A DNA stretch of 64,000 bases, from positions 1 through 64,000 of the forward strand of contig NZ_BPQR01000035.1 of the NCBI RefSeq assembly GCF_022179345.1. The letters run 5' to 3'. The stretch's first letter is position 1; every line of letters starts with the position of its first letter. Positions 18,859 to 27,555 of this stretch are shown piece after piece. The notes under the pieces were generated by a model. It searched no databases, was not told the DNA's origin, and saw only the letters and a list, made by a program, of their open reading frames with translations. Both the position numbers and the translations under genes were made by a program. This stretch comes from Methylobacterium jeotgali. GTDB lineage: Bacteria; Pseudomonadota; Alphaproteobacteria; Rhizobiales; Beijerinckiaceae.

Positions 18859-19517
18859 GGCGCCTCGGCGACGAGCCGGTAGCCGAGGCCGCGCACGGTC
18901 TCGATGCCCGCCGGCGCGATCTTGCGGCGCAGCCGCGTGACGATGACCTCGATCGAGTTCGAATCGACCTCCGCGTCCCCGTCGTAGACCCGCTCGATGA
19001 GCTGGGCGCGGGGCATGGTGCCGGGGTGCAGGATGAGGGCGGAGAGCACGCGCCATTCGAGCCCGGTCAGCCGCAGGGGCAGGCCGTCGCGCTCGAAGGT
19101 GCCGAGCCCCGGATCGAAGGCGAGCGGTCCGCAGGCGATGCGCCCGGCGCCCCCCGCCTGCGCCCGGCGCACGAGCGCCCGCAGGCGCATCACCAGCTCC
19201 TCGATCCGGAACGGCTTGCCGAGGTAGTCGTCGGCGCCGGCCTTGAAGGCCGCGACCTTGTCCGACCAGCCGTCCCGGGCAGTGAGCACCAGCACCGGCA
19301 TCGTGCGGCCTCCCGTGCGCCAGGCGGCGAGCACCGAGACGCCGTCGCGCTTGGGCAGGCCGAGATCGAGCACGACCGCGTCGTAGCGCTCGGTCTCGCC
19401 GAGATGCTGCGCGTCCTCGCCGTTGGCCGCCCGGTCGAGGACGAAGTTCTCGGCCCTCAAGGCGCGGACGACCTCGGCGGCAAGGGCCTCGTCGTCCTCG
19501 ACCAGCAGAACTCTCAT
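18855..19517 (-). CDS. OmpR-family response regulator, PhoP-like
   Basis: 220 residues. The receiver domain (1-115) has acidic VEDDE, phospho-acceptor Asp51 in VVLDLGLP and Lys in LGKPF; the winged helix (about 125-215) contains SNSIEVIVTRLRRKI and TVRGLGYRLV. The ATG at 19517 follows a frame that is open further upstream, but it matches the family N-terminus (MRVLLVEDD). It overlaps the kinase gene. It is divergent from a small exported protein gene, which is a plausible target. Confidence 0.92.
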   Translation of the reverse strand: MRVLLVEDDEALAAEVVRALRAENFVLDRAANGEDAQHLGETERYDAVVLDLGLPKRDGVSVLAAWRTGGRTMPVLVLTARDGWSDKVAAFKAGADDYLGKPFRIEELVMRLRALVRRAQAGGAGRIACGPLAFDPGLGTFERDGLPLRLTGLEWRVLSALILHPGTMPRAQLIERVYDGDAEVDSNSIEVIVTRLRRKIAPAGIETVRGLGYRLVAEAP

Positions 19518-19677
19518 GCGTTCGTCCTCGCGACCGGCCCCGTCCCGGCGACCGGGGCGCAGTCCGGCGAAGTGGATACCGGTTCGCGGACGGAATGCAC
19601 GGCGGAACAAGGACCTAGGGACGCCGGCCCGAGGCGGCCGGGCCCGAGGCGGCTCTAGGCGCGCCCGTTTAACCGAA

Positions 19678-19697
19678 CCTGAACGGCGCGGTTCAGG
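19678..19697. promoter_or_regulatory. Inverted repeat in the divergent region, response-regulator site candidate
   Basis: Arms CCTGAAC and GTTCAGG are separated by 6 bases; a partial extra copy (CCGAACCTGAAC) overlaps the left arm. It lies between the PhoP-like regulator and the OB-fold protein gene. Confidence 0.4.
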
Positions 19698-19763
19698 GTG
19701 GATTGGCAGCCCCGTCCTAGAACCGGCGCACCCCGAGAGGGTCACCGATTGAGGACGAAACCC

Positions 19764-20420
19764 ATGAGCATCGACGTCACCCCCACCGAGACCTCCTCCG
19801 CCACGGAGCCCACCCGCGGGCCGGAGGGCCGGCGCAGGCTTCGCCGCACCCTCGCCATCGGCGCCGTCGGCGCGGCCCTGGTGGCGGGCGCGGCGGGCTT
19901 GTCCTCCGCGCAGACCGTGATCCCGACGACGGTCCCGCCGATCGCGATCTCGGCGCTGGCGCCTTCCGGCGCGACCGCCGTGAAGGGCGAGGTCGCCGAG
20001 ATCTTCGGCAACAAGTTCGTCGTGCAGGATTCGAGCGGCCGCGCCCTGGTCGAGACCGGCCGCGAGGGCGAGGGCGGCATGCTCGTCACCAAGGGCGAGT
20101 CCGTCACCGTGCAGGGCCGCTTCGAGAAAGGCTTCCTGCATGCCCGGGTCCTGACCCGCGGCGACGGCACCATCGTGCGGATGGGCCCGGCCGACGGGCC
20201 GCCGATGGCCTCCCTCGACTGGGCCCGCGACCGGGTCGGCCTCGGCGAGCGCTTCGACGTGCCGGCGCTGACCCGGGCGGTGGAGCAGGCGGGCTACACC
20301 GACGTGCGCGTCACCGGCCGCGGCCCGAAGCATCTCGAGGTGGCGGCCAAGCGGGACGGGCAGGAGCGCGAGCTTCATGTCGGGTTCGACGGCCGCGTCC
20401 GCGAGCGCCCGCCGCTCTGA
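19764..20420 (+). CDS. Exported/anchored OB-fold plus PepSY-like protein
   Basis: 218 residues starting at the ATG at 19764, which has a GAGGAC site. A positively charged N-terminus (RRRLRRT) is followed by a hydrophobic helix (about 30-50), suggesting a signal anchor or signal peptide ending at SSAQ. The middle (about 70-130, VKGEVAEIFGNKFVVQDSSG) resembles a bacterial OB-fold, and the C-terminus (about 150-215) resembles a PepSY repeat (TDVRVTGRGPKHLEVAAK). PepSY/OB-fold proteins are frequent neighbours of PhoPQ-type systems. Function is unknown beyond that association. Confidence 0.65.
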   Translation: MSIDVTPTETSSATEPTRGPEGRRRLRRTLAIGAVGAALVAGAAGLSSAQTVIPTTVPPIAISALAPSGATAVKGEVAEIFGNKFVVQDSSGRALVETGREGEGGMLVTKGESVTVQGRFEKGFLHARVLTRGDGTIVRMGPADGPPMASLDWARDRVGLGERFDVPALTRAVEQAGYTDVRVTGRGPKHLEVAAKRDGQERELHVGFDGRVRERPPL

Positions 20421-20428
20421 TCCGGCAT

Positions 20429-20464
20429 CGCGCCGCAGGGACGCCCCCGCGTCCCTGCGGCGCG
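20429..20464. terminator. Perfect 15-bp hairpin between convergent genes
   Basis: Arms at 20429-20443 and 20450-20464 are exactly complementary, with a CCCCCG loop. It sits between the OB-fold protein gene and the end of the sctU operon and abuts the sctU stop codon. It marks the left boundary of the T3SS operon. Confidence 0.65.
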
Positions 20465-21508
20465 CTACGCCTGGCCCGCCGCGTAGATGGCGCGGGCGGC
20501 GCGGTCGAAGAAGCGGTTCGGCAGGGGCGAGCCCGGCGGCACCCGCTTGGCGAGCGCCGCGGCGAGGCCGTGGTCCGGCGCGCGGGGGATGCCCAGTTCC
20601 GCGGCCGCCTCCACCATCACGTCGGCCTGGGCGCCCTTCGCCCGGCAGACGATGACCGGCGGTCCGCCCTGCCCGGCGACGTAGCGCAGGCCCACGGCGA
20701 CCCCCTGCCCGCGGATCAGGATGGTCGCCTGCTTGAGGCCGGTGCGGGGGAGCCCGGCGCTCTCCTGGCGCTGGCGGCGATGGGCGCCCTTCACGTGCGG
20801 GTCGCCCTCCTGCTCCTTGAACTCGCGCTTCAGCTCGGTGGCGCTCATCTTCATGTCGCGCAGGAACAGCCAGCGCTGGATCAACACGTCGAGGACGCCG
20901 CCGGCGAGGAAGGCGGCGAGCGCGATGCTGAGCAGCAGCTTCGACTGGGTGCTCACCACGAAGCCGAGGCAGCCGAGGCCGCAGGTCGGCATCAGCACCA
21001 GCGTGTTCCAGGTGCCCAGGAACACGAGGAGCAGGGCCGCCCCGAGGAGCGCGGCCTTGACCACGGTTTTGGCGAGCTCGACCCAGGCCTTGACCCCGAA
21101 CATGCGCTTCAACCCCTCGATGGGGTTGAGGTGCTCGAGCTTCGGCTTGATCGGCTCCAGCGAGAACACGAAGCCGCCATTGGCGAGTACGCTGCCGGCG
21201 ACGCCGGCCGCCAGAGCGAGCCCCAGAAGCGGCAGCACGGTGCGGACCGCGAGCTCCGTCAGGCTCGCGCCGATCTGGGCGGCAGCCACCGCCACGGGCT
21301 CGCCCTGGAGCCGGTTGGCGTTGACGAGCACCTCCCGCCACTCGTCGGCGAGCGCCCCGCCCCGCAGCCAGAGGTAGGCGACGACGGCGAGCAGCGAGAG
21401 CGCGCCCACGAGGTCGCGGCTCTTGGCGATCTGACCCTTCTTGCGGGCGTCCCGGAGCTTCTTCTGGCTCGGGGGGAGGGTCTTCTCCTCGCTGGAATCC
21501 CCGCTCAT
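20465..21508 (-). CDS. sctU: Type III secretion export apparatus switch protein SctU (FlhB/YscU family), atypical
   Basis: 347 residues with four membrane helices (about 30-50, 80-110, 140-165 and 185-210) and a cytosolic C-terminal domain. The N-terminus EEKTLPPSQKKLRDARKKGQ and the NPIEGLKRMF segment are diagnostic of the FlhB/YscU family. In the family the C-terminal domain self-cleaves at an NPTH motif to switch substrate. Here the equivalent region reads TILIRGQGVAVGLRYV, with RGQG in place of NPTH, so normal autocleavage should not occur. It is the last gene of the operon and overlaps sctT by ATGA. Confidence 0.93.
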   Translation of the reverse strand: MSGDSSEEKTLPPSQKKLRDARKKGQIAKSRDLVGALSLLAVVAYLWLRGGALADEWREVLVNANRLQGEPVAVAAAQIGASLTELAVRTVLPLLGLALAAGVAGSVLANGGFVFSLEPIKPKLEHLNPIEGLKRMFGVKAWVELAKTVVKAALLGAALLLVFLGTWNTLVLMPTCGLGCLGFVVSTQSKLLLSIALAAFLAGGVLDVLIQRWLFLRDMKMSATELKREFKEQEGDPHVKGAHRRQRQESAGLPRTGLKQATILIRGQGVAVGLRYVAGQGGPPVIVCRAKGAQADVMVEAAAELGIPRAPDHGLAAALAKRVPPGSPLPNRFFDRAARAIYAAGQA

Positions 21509-22335
21509 CGCAGGAACCGCCCGAGCCCCTCGACCATGCCGGAAAGGCTGCCGATCTCGGCGCCGAGATAGTCGAACAGGTAGCCGGCATAGGCCGACAG
21601 GAAGACGATCACGGCGACGTTCTTGAGGGTCGGCGCGAGGTCGTTGGCGTTGAGCTGCGGGGCGAAGCGGCCGATCAGCATCACCGAGAGGTCGAGGAGC
21701 AGCATCAGCACGATCACCGGGCCGCCGACGAGCATCGCCGTGCGCAGCACCCGGTCGACGAGGCGGGCGAGCTCCATCATCGCGCCCATGTCGTGGGCGG
21801 GCAGGAAGCTCGCCAGCGGCCAGAGCCCGTAGCTGCCGTAGAGCGTGTCGACGAGGGTCTTCAGCCCGTCGGCGGCCACGAACACGGTGATCGCCAGGAT
21901 GCCGAGGAAGAGGCCGAGCACCGAGGATTGGGACTTCGTCGTCGGGTCGACGGGGGCGACCTCGCTGGTGATGCCGCGCTGGGTGTCGATCAGCTCGCCC
22001 ACCGCCTGGATCGCCCAGAACGGGATGCCGAGGACGAAGCCGATCACGAGGCCCACGAACAGCTCCTTGAGGGCGACGAGGGCGAGGCGCACCACGTGCA
22101 GGTCCGCCTGCATCGCGCCGACGCTCTGGTGCATGAAGCCGAGGAGCGGCACGGTCAGCCCGAAGGCGAGGCCGAGGCGGATCAGCGTGCCCATCTCGGC
22201 CCGGGTGAAGACCGGCAGGATCAGGAACACGCCCACGGGCCGGGCCATGCCGAGCGCCGCGGCGGTGACCCAGGACATCGCCTCGGTGCTGAGCGCGGCC
22301 AGCCCCGCGTAGGTGGCGAGATCGCCGGACGGCAC
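21505..22335 (-). CDS. sctT: Type III secretion export apparatus protein SctT (SpaR/YscT/FliR family)
   Basis: 276 residues of mostly membrane-embedded helices. The family-conserved central segment FVLGIPFWAIQAVGELIDTQ and the following DPTTKSQSSVLGL are present. With SctR and SctS it forms the conical export gate in the inner membrane. It overlaps the sctU start and follows sctS by 10 bases in a tight operon. Confidence 0.95.
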   Translation of the reverse strand: MPSGDLATYAGLAALSTEAMSWVTAAALGMARPVGVFLILPVFTRAEMGTLIRLGLAFGLTVPLLGFMHQSVGAMQADLHVVRLALVALKELFVGLVIGFVLGIPFWAIQAVGELIDTQRGITSEVAPVDPTTKSQSSVLGLFLGILAITVFVAADGLKTLVDTLYGSYGLWPLASFLPAHDMGAMMELARLVDRVLRTAMLVGGPVIVLMLLLDLSVMLIGRFAPQLNANDLAPTLKNVAVIVFLSAYAGYLFDYLGAEIGSLSGMVEGLGRFLR

Positions 22336-22345
22336 GGGCGGCGCC

Positions 22346-22621
22346 CTAGCCCGGCCGGGTCAGGGCCGGGAAGTCCGTGAAGACCTGCTTGGCCCCCTCG
22401 ACGAGCGGCGCCGACAGGAGCGGCACGAACAGGGCGAGCACCGCGACGACGACGAGGAGCTTCACCGTCTGCGGCATGGTCTGGTCCTGGATCTGCGTCG
22501 CCGCCTGCAGGATGCCGACCACGAGCCCGACCACCAGCGCCGCGATGAGCGGCGGCAGGGCGAGCGTCATGAACTGCGCGAGCGCGCCGCCGACATGCAT
22601 CTGGACGCTGGCCTGATCCAT
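22346..22621 (-). CDS. sctS: Type III secretion export apparatus protein SctS (YscS/FliQ family)
   Basis: 91 residues with two transmembrane helices (about 15-40 and 52-75), the family standard. The signature PPLIAALVVGLVVGILQAATQIQDQT matches FliQ/HrcS; it is quoted here only as evidence of family and spans about residues 22-47. It is a gate component in the inner membrane. Confidence 0.94.
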   Translation of the reverse strand: MDQASVQMHVGGALAQFMTLALPPLIAALVVGLVVGILQAATQIQDQTMPQTVKLLVVVAVLALFVPLLSAPLVEGAKQVFTDFPALTRPG

Positions 22622-22632
22622 CCGGCCGCCCT

Positions 22633-23295
22633 CTAGCTCGGGATCGCGTAGCTGAGCACGAGCCCGTGCATCAGCCGCGACCAGCCGTCGATGGCGATGA
22701 ACAGGAACAGCTTGAACGGGATCGAGATCACCGTCGGCGAGACCATGGACATGCCCATCGCCATCAGGATCGTGGTGACCACGAGGTCGATGACGATGAA
22801 GGGCAGATAGAGCAGGAAGCCGATCTCGAAGGCCCGTTTCAGCTCCGAGATCAGGAAGGCCGGCACCAGGATCTGGAGGTCGTCCGGCCCGGCGCTGGCC
22901 CGTGAGCCCTCCGGCCAGACCCGCTGGGTCGCCTCCAGGAAGAACTGGCGCTGCTCGGGCGACGTGAAGCGGGAGAGGTGCTCGCGGATCGGCTCCTGGA
23001 TGCGCTTGCCCGCCGCCATGTAGTCGTCGACGGTGCGGTAGCTCAGCTGCGGGTCGGCGGCGCGCTGGAAGACCTGCTCGGCCACCGGCGCCGAGATGTA
23101 GACGGTCAGGATCAGGGCCGCCCCGTAGAGGACGATGTTCGGCGGCACCTGCTGGGCGCCGAGCGCGTTGCGCACCAGGAACAGCACGATCGAGATCTTC
23201 ATGAAGGCCGTCGTCGTCACCACGACGAAGGCCGTCAGCCCGAGCCCGAGCGTGACCGCGAGAAGGGCGAGGATGCCCGGCTGGACCTCGGCCAT
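22633..23295 (-). CDS. sctR: Type III secretion export apparatus protein SctR (YscR/FliP family)
   Basis: 220 residues with four transmembrane helices. Family motifs are TTTAFMKISIVLFLVRNALG near the N-terminus, PEQRQFF mid-protein and LVPAFLISELKRAFEIGFLL in the C-terminal half. Five copies normally form the core of the export gate. It lies 10 bases after sctQ and 11 bases before sctS. Confidence 0.95.
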   Translation of the reverse strand: MAEVQPGILALLAVTLGLGLTAFVVVTTTAFMKISIVLFLVRNALGAQQVPPNIVLYGAALILTVYISAPVAEQVFQRAADPQLSYRTVDDYMAAGKRIQEPIREHLSRFTSPEQRQFFLEATQRVWPEGSRASAGPDDLQILVPAFLISELKRAFEIGFLLYLPFIVIDLVVTTILMAMGMSMVSPTVISIPFKLFLFIAIDGWSRLMHGLVLSYAIPS

Positions 23296-23305
23296 GCCTG
23301 CGCGC

Positions 23306-24532
23306 CTAGTCCTGCCCGGAGGCTCGGTCGGACCCGTCCTGCCCGAACAGGCGGGTGACGCGCACCCCGACCCGCTCGCCGATCTCCACGATCTCGCCGC
23401 GTCCGATCCGGGTGCCGTTGGCGACGAGGTCGACGGGCTGGTCGGGGTCGAGGCCGAGGTCGAAGACGTGGCCGGCGCCGAGCGCCCGGATCTCGCTCAA
23501 GGGGAGGCTGCGGCGGCCGAGCTCGAAGCTCAGGCTCACGCCGAGCGAATCGAGGTCCGCCTCCCGAGGTCCGTTCGCCGGGTCGTCCGCCGGGTCGTCC
23601 GCCGCCGTCTTCGCCGCCCTGCCGGCGGCCGTCTCCTGCGCCATTCCGAAGTCCCCGTGGCCGCCCGCGGCCGCGGGCGGGAGCGGCCGGAACGGTGCCT
23701 TTAGCGTGCTCGTGTGACGGTCCGTCGTCGCCCGCGCCTCGTGCGTCCCGCCGAGGGCGATCCGGACCTCGCCGCGGGCGGGGTGCCATAGATCGGGCAG
23801 GAGTGCATCCCCCGGCCGCAGCCCGGCGAGCTGGGCGAGGCTGAGGCGCACGGTCCCCGCCTCGAAACCGAGGCGCGCCGTGATCCCCTCCCCGAGACCC
23901 TTGCCCAGCGTCGCGATCTCGGCGAGCCGCGGCGGCAGGGCCTCGACGAGGCCGAGGACGGCGGCGAGGCGCGGCGACAGGCCGGGCACCACGGGCGGGG
24001 GCCCGAGCACGAGCCGGGCTGTGAACGGCGCGTCCGCGAGCGACCCGTCGAGGACGAGGGTCATGACGCCGAGCCGCAGGGTCTCGGGCTGGAAGGCGAC
24101 GGGGAGCGCGGCCGGCGCGCCGACCGCCTCCACCGTCCAGCGATGGCCGGTGAGCGCCTCCGCCCGGTCGAGGAGCGGCGCCAGCGCCAGTTCGAGGAGG
24201 AGCGCCCCGGCGGGCTCCGGCGGCAGGACGTCGAGGTCCGGCTGGATCGCGGCGGCGAGACGGTCCGCGACCGAGGCCGGCAGGTGCAGGGCGAGGTGCC
24301 CGCCGGGCGCGACGTCGAACAGCACCGCGACGGTCCCGCCCCCGTCGGGCGCCTCGTCGAGGGTCACGTCCCGGACGGACAGGCGCAGGGACAGGCCCTC
24401 GACTGCCGCCTCGAAGGGCAGCCGCGGCCGGCCGAGGCGGTTGACGAGATCGGCGGCAGGCCCGCTCAAGCGCGCCCGGGGGCGGTGGCGGCGGATCGCG
24501 GCGTCGGGGCGCGGCAGGGGCGTGACGCTCAT
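23306..24532 (-). CDS. sctQ: Type III secretion C-ring/sorting platform protein SctQ
   Basis: 408 residues. The frame extends upstream, but the ATG at 24532 overlaps the sctO stop (ATGA). Two surface-presentation-of-antigens (SPOA) domains are visible: one around 225-270 (LSLAQLAGLRPGDALL) and one at the C-terminus around 330-400 (LSLSEIR-like segment, then VDLVANGTRIGRGEIVEIGERVG with the typical V-N-G and G-E-V/I positions; the run is about residues 368-390). Between them lies an alanine- and aspartate-rich linker. It forms cytosolic pods under the export gate. Confidence 0.88.
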   Translation of the reverse strand: MSVTPLPRPDAAIRRHRPRARLSGPAADLVNRLGRPRLPFEAAVEGLSLRLSVRDVTLDEAPDGGGTVAVLFDVAPGGHLALHLPASVADRLAAAIQPDLDVLPPEPAGALLLELALAPLLDRAEALTGHRWTVEAVGAPAALPVAFQPETLRLGVMTLVLDGSLADAPFTARLVLGPPPVVPGLSPRLAAVLGLVEALPPRLAEIATLGKGLGEGITARLGFEAGTVRLSLAQLAGLRPGDALLPDLWHPARGEVRIALGGTHEARATTDRHTSTLKAPFRPLPPAAAGGHGDFGMAQETAAGRAAKTAADDPADDPANGPREADLDSLGVSLSFELGRRSLPLSEIRALGAGHVFDLGLDPDQPVDLVANGTRIGRGEIVEIGERVGVRVTRLFGQDGSDRASGQD

Positions 24533-25047
24533 GCCCGGTCCCCCTGCGCGCGGGCGCCGCGCATCAGCGTCTCGTCCTCGGTCTCCAGCTCCTCGGCGCG
24601 CTCCGCCAGACGGCGGCGGGCGGCGAGGATGCGCTGCGAGGCCCGGTCCCACTGGCGGCCCTCGCGCGCCCGCAGGGCGTGGACGCCCCGGGCCGCCTCG
24701 ACGGCCTCGGCCGCCCGGCCGGTCTCGGCCGCCCGCTCGCGGAGCGCGGCCTGCGCGTCGGCGACCCGCGCGCCGAGGGTTTCGAGCCGGTCCTGGACGG
24801 CCACCAGAGCGGCGAGGCCGACGGCGCCGCCGCCCGAGAGCCCGTCGTAGATCGCGCGCTCGCCGCGAAGGCGCTCCTCGGCGCGGGCCTCGGCCTCCGC
24901 GCCCGCCCGCCGCTCGGCGGCCTCGGCGGCGGCACGCGCCTGCGCCCGGGCCGCCAGCGCGCGGGCGGCCTCAGCCTCCCTGCGGGCGCGAAGCGCCTGG
25001 AGGCGGGCGAGGTCGGCCTCCCTCACGCGGCGAGCCGCTGCATCCAT
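24529..25047 (-). CDS. sctO: Type III secretion stalk protein SctO (YscO/FliJ-like)
   Basis: 172 residues, almost entirely predicted coiled coil and rich in Ala, Arg and Glu ([20 protein letters not shown]). Size, composition and position between sctN and sctQ fit SctO, the FliJ-like stalk that inserts into the ATPase ring and contacts SctV. Sequence conservation in this family is poor, so the call rests on position and structure. It overlaps sctN by 25 bases and sctQ by 4. Confidence 0.75.
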   Translation of the reverse strand: MDAAARRVREADLARLQALRARREAEAARALAARAQARAAAEAAERRAGAEAEARAEERLRGERAIYDGLSGGGAVGLAALVAVQDRLETLGARVADAQAALRERAAETGRAAEAVEAARGVHALRAREGRQWDRASQRILAARRRLAERAEELETEDETLMRGARAQGDRA

Positions 25048-26360
25048 GCGACCGTCTCCTCGAATGTCGTGGTCTCGGCCTCGGGCTGGCGCAGGAAGCC
25101 GCGCAAATCCTCGATCCGGGCGATGGCGGTGTCGGCGAGCGGGTCGGCGCCCGCCTTGTACTCGCCGACCTGAAGCAGGAACTCGACCTCGCCGTAGCGG
25201 GCGAGGAGCTGGCGCCAGCGGGCTGCCGCCGAGAGGTGCTCACCCGAGGCCACCGCGCCCATCACCCGCGAGCGGCTCGCGAGCACGTCGACCGCCGGGT
25301 AGTGGTTGGCGGAAGCGAGCGCCGGCGAGAGCACGATGTGCCCGTCGAGGATGCCGCGGGTCTCCTCGGCGATCGGGTCGCCGCCGCCGTCGCCCTCGAC
25401 GAGAACGGTGTAGAAGGCGGTGATCGAGCCCGTCGCGCCGGGGCCGGCCCGCTCCATCAGGCCGGGCAGGCTCGCGAAGACGGAGGGCGGGAAGCCCCGC
25501 CGGGTCGGCGGCTCGCCGGCGGCGAGCCCGATCTCGCGGAGCGCCCGGGCGAAGCGGGTCACCGAATCCATCATCAGCACCACGCGCCGGCCGGCGTCGC
25601 GGAAATGCTCGGCGATGGCGGTGGCGGCATAGGCCGCCTGCACCCGCTCCACCGCGGAGCGGTCGGAGGTCGCCACCACGAGGACCGAACGGGCCATGCC
25701 CTCGGGCCCGAGATGGCGCTCCACGAACTCGCGCACCTCGCGGCCGCGCTCGCCGATCAGCGCGATCACGCAGACATCGGCCTGCGTGCCCTTGACGATC
25801 TGGGCGAGCAGCGAGGACTTGCCGCCGCCGGGCTCGCCGTAGATGCCGAGGCGCTGGCCCTCGCCCACGGTGAGGAGGCCGTCGATGACCCGCACGCCGA
25901 GCGGCATCGGCCGGGCGACGAGCTGGCGCTCCAGGGGGTTGGGCGCCTGCCCCCGGAGCGAGCGGGTCGGGGACGCGTCGAGGGTCGGACCGCCGTCGAG
26001 GGGCCGGCCGCGGCCGTCGAGGATGCGCCCGAGCAGCCCCTCGCCCACCGGCACCTCGACCATGCGCCCGGTCGGCACCACCTCGGCGCGGGCGGAGAGG
26101 TTCTCGATCGCCCCGATCGGGGTGAGGAGCGCGGTGTCCTCGGCGAGGCCCACCACCTCCGCCTCCAGGCAGAAGCTGCCGCGTTCGTCCTCGATCCGGC
26201 AGAGCTCGCCGACGCGCACCCCCGGCACCACGGCGTGGATCAGGGTGCCGACCGCCCGCGTCACCCGCCCGCGCACGGGCCGGGTGTCGACGGCGCGGGC
26301 GGCCTCGCGCAGCCGCGGCAGGGCCTCGGAGAGCAGGTTCGACAGGGCCGCCTCGCTCAC
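25023..26360 (-). CDS. sctN: Type III secretion ATPase SctN
   Basis: 445 residues from a GTG at 26360 that overlaps the sctL stop (GTGA). Walker A is GEPGGGKSS (175-183), Walker B is in [15 protein letters not shown], and the FliI/YscN hallmark [15 protein letters not shown] and the [15 protein letters not shown] region are present. It is a hexameric cytosolic ATPase that strips chaperones and unfolds substrates. Length and motif order are normal for the family. Confidence 0.95.
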   Translation of the reverse strand: MSEAALSNLLSEALPRLREAARAVDTRPVRGRVTRAVGTLIHAVVPGVRVGELCRIEDERGSFCLEAEVVGLAEDTALLTPIGAIENLSARAEVVPTGRMVEVPVGEGLLGRILDGRGRPLDGGPTLDASPTRSLRGQAPNPLERQLVARPMPLGVRVIDGLLTVGEGQRLGIYGEPGGGKSSLLAQIVKGTQADVCVIALIGERGREVREFVERHLGPEGMARSVLVVATSDRSAVERVQAAYAATAIAEHFRDAGRRVVLMMDSVTRFARALREIGLAAGEPPTRRGFPPSVFASLPGLMERAGPGATGSITAFYTVLVEGDGGGDPIAEETRGILDGHIVLSPALASANHYPAVDVLASRSRVMGAVASGEHLSAAARWRQLLARYGEVEFLLQVGEYKAGADPLADTAIARIEDLRGFLRQPEAETTTFEETVAWMQRLAA

Positions 26361-26959
26361 GAGCCGGCCCCTTCCGCCGCCGCGGCGAGGCCGGTGCGGA
26401 GCGCCCGCAGCTGCGCCTCGATCCCGAGCTCGACGCTGCCGACGGGGCTGCGCAGGCAGCACTCGCCGGGGCGCATCGCCGGGTCGGCCTCGACCTGCAC
26501 CGGGCTCGCCTCGCCGAGCGCCGCGCGGACGCTCTCGAGGTCGCCGGGAGCGACCCGCAGGCTCGCTCCGGCGTCGGGGGCGAGCCGCCCGACCGCGTGG
26601 GCGACGGAGCGGGCGAGCGCGTCGCCCGGCTCGAACTGTCCGAGGATGTCGGCGACGAGGCCGCCGACGAGGGCGGGCAGCTCCCGCTCCAGCCTGGCGA
26701 GATGGGCCGCGGCCCGGGCCGAGGTCTCGGCGAGGAGCCGCGCGGTGGCCTCGGCGCCGGCGGCGCGGCCCTCGGCGAAGCCCCGCTCCCGCTCGCGATC
26801 CACGAGGTCCTCTGCCCAGGCGCGGGTCTCGTCGGCGTGGCGGCGGGCGGCGGAGAGCGCGGCGCCGGCTTCGCCCCAGATGCCGAGATCGGCGGCGCGA
26901 ACGATCGGCCCGAGGGGCCGCAGGCGCGGCGGCGCGGGCGGGGTGTGCGCCTCAGGCAT
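26357..26959 (-). CDS. sctL: Type III secretion stator protein SctL (HrpE/YscL/FliH-like)
   Basis: 200 residues from an ATG at 26959 that overlaps sctK by 8 bases. The N-terminal helix-rich region (about 35-95) is charged and probably coiled coil ([21 protein letters not shown]); the C-terminal domain (about 110-195) resembles the FliH/V-ATPase E-subunit fold ([22 protein letters not shown], about 155-176). It links the ATPase to SctQ and corresponds to rhizobial nolV. Confidence 0.85.
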   Translation of the reverse strand: MPEAHTPPAPPRLRPLGPIVRAADLGIWGEAGAALSAARRHADETRAWAEDLVDRERERGFAEGRAAGAEATARLLAETSARAAAHLARLERELPALVGGLVADILGQFEPGDALARSVAHAVGRLAPDAGASLRVAPGDLESVRAALGEASPVQVEADPAMRPGECCLRSPVGSVELGIEAQLRALRTGLAAAAEGAGS

Positions 26960-27545
26960 CGCGCTCGGCCTCCCCGCCGGTCTCGTGCGTGTCCGCTTCG
27001 GCGGCGAGGTCGGCGGCGACGAGCGCCATGATCGTCTCCGCATGCGCGGCGATCGCCGGATCGACGGGGGCCGCCTCGGCCGCCGTGCCGGGGGGCAGGA
27101 CGAGCCATGTCCGATGCCGGATCGCGCCGGGCTGGGTCGCCAGCCAGACGCCGAGGCAGGCATGGCCGTCCCGGCGGATCGCTTCCGGAAGGTCCGCCTC
27201 CGAGGGCAGCGGCGGCGCCAGCGTCGCGTGGCGCAGGCCCAGCGCCAGCGCGCCGCGGCCGATCGCATGCACCAGGGCCGCGACCTCCGGCCCGGCGACG
27301 ACGCCGCGCAGGGCGGAGCCGTGCAGCACGGCGCCGGCCCGCAGCACCGCCTCCTCCGGGTGGGCGAGGAGCCAGTCCGGCACCCCGGCGCCCTCCCCCT
27401 CGTCCTCGATCCCGAGGCGCGTTGCGATGCGCGTGCGGGTGCGCTCGCAGGCGGTCAGGCGCGCGAGCGTCGCCTCGGACAGGCGCGGGTCGAGGGCCGC
27501 CCGCAGGCGGTCTGGATGGACGGCGAGATCGGCAGACGCTGGCAT
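26952..27545 (-). CDS. sctK: Type III secretion sorting platform protein SctK-like
   Basis: 197 residues of alpha-helical character with no membrane segment. The assignment rests mainly on position between sctJ and sctL, where rhizobia carry nolU, and on a leucine-rich central region (AVLRAGAVLHGSALR) like YscK/HrpD proteins. SctK connects the sorting platform to the SctD cytosolic domain. It ends 8 bases inside sctL and starts 10 bases after the sctJ stop. Confidence 0.65.
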   Translation of the reverse strand: MPASADLAVHPDRLRAALDPRLSEATLARLTACERTRTRIATRLGIEDEGEGAGVPDWLLAHPEEAVLRAGAVLHGSALRGVVAGPEVAALVHAIGRGALALGLRHATLAPPLPSEADLPEAIRRDGHACLGVWLATQPGAIRHRTWLVLPPGTAAEAAPVDPAIAAHAETIMALVAADLAAEADTHETGGEAERDA

Positions 27546-27555
27546 CGGCCCTCCG

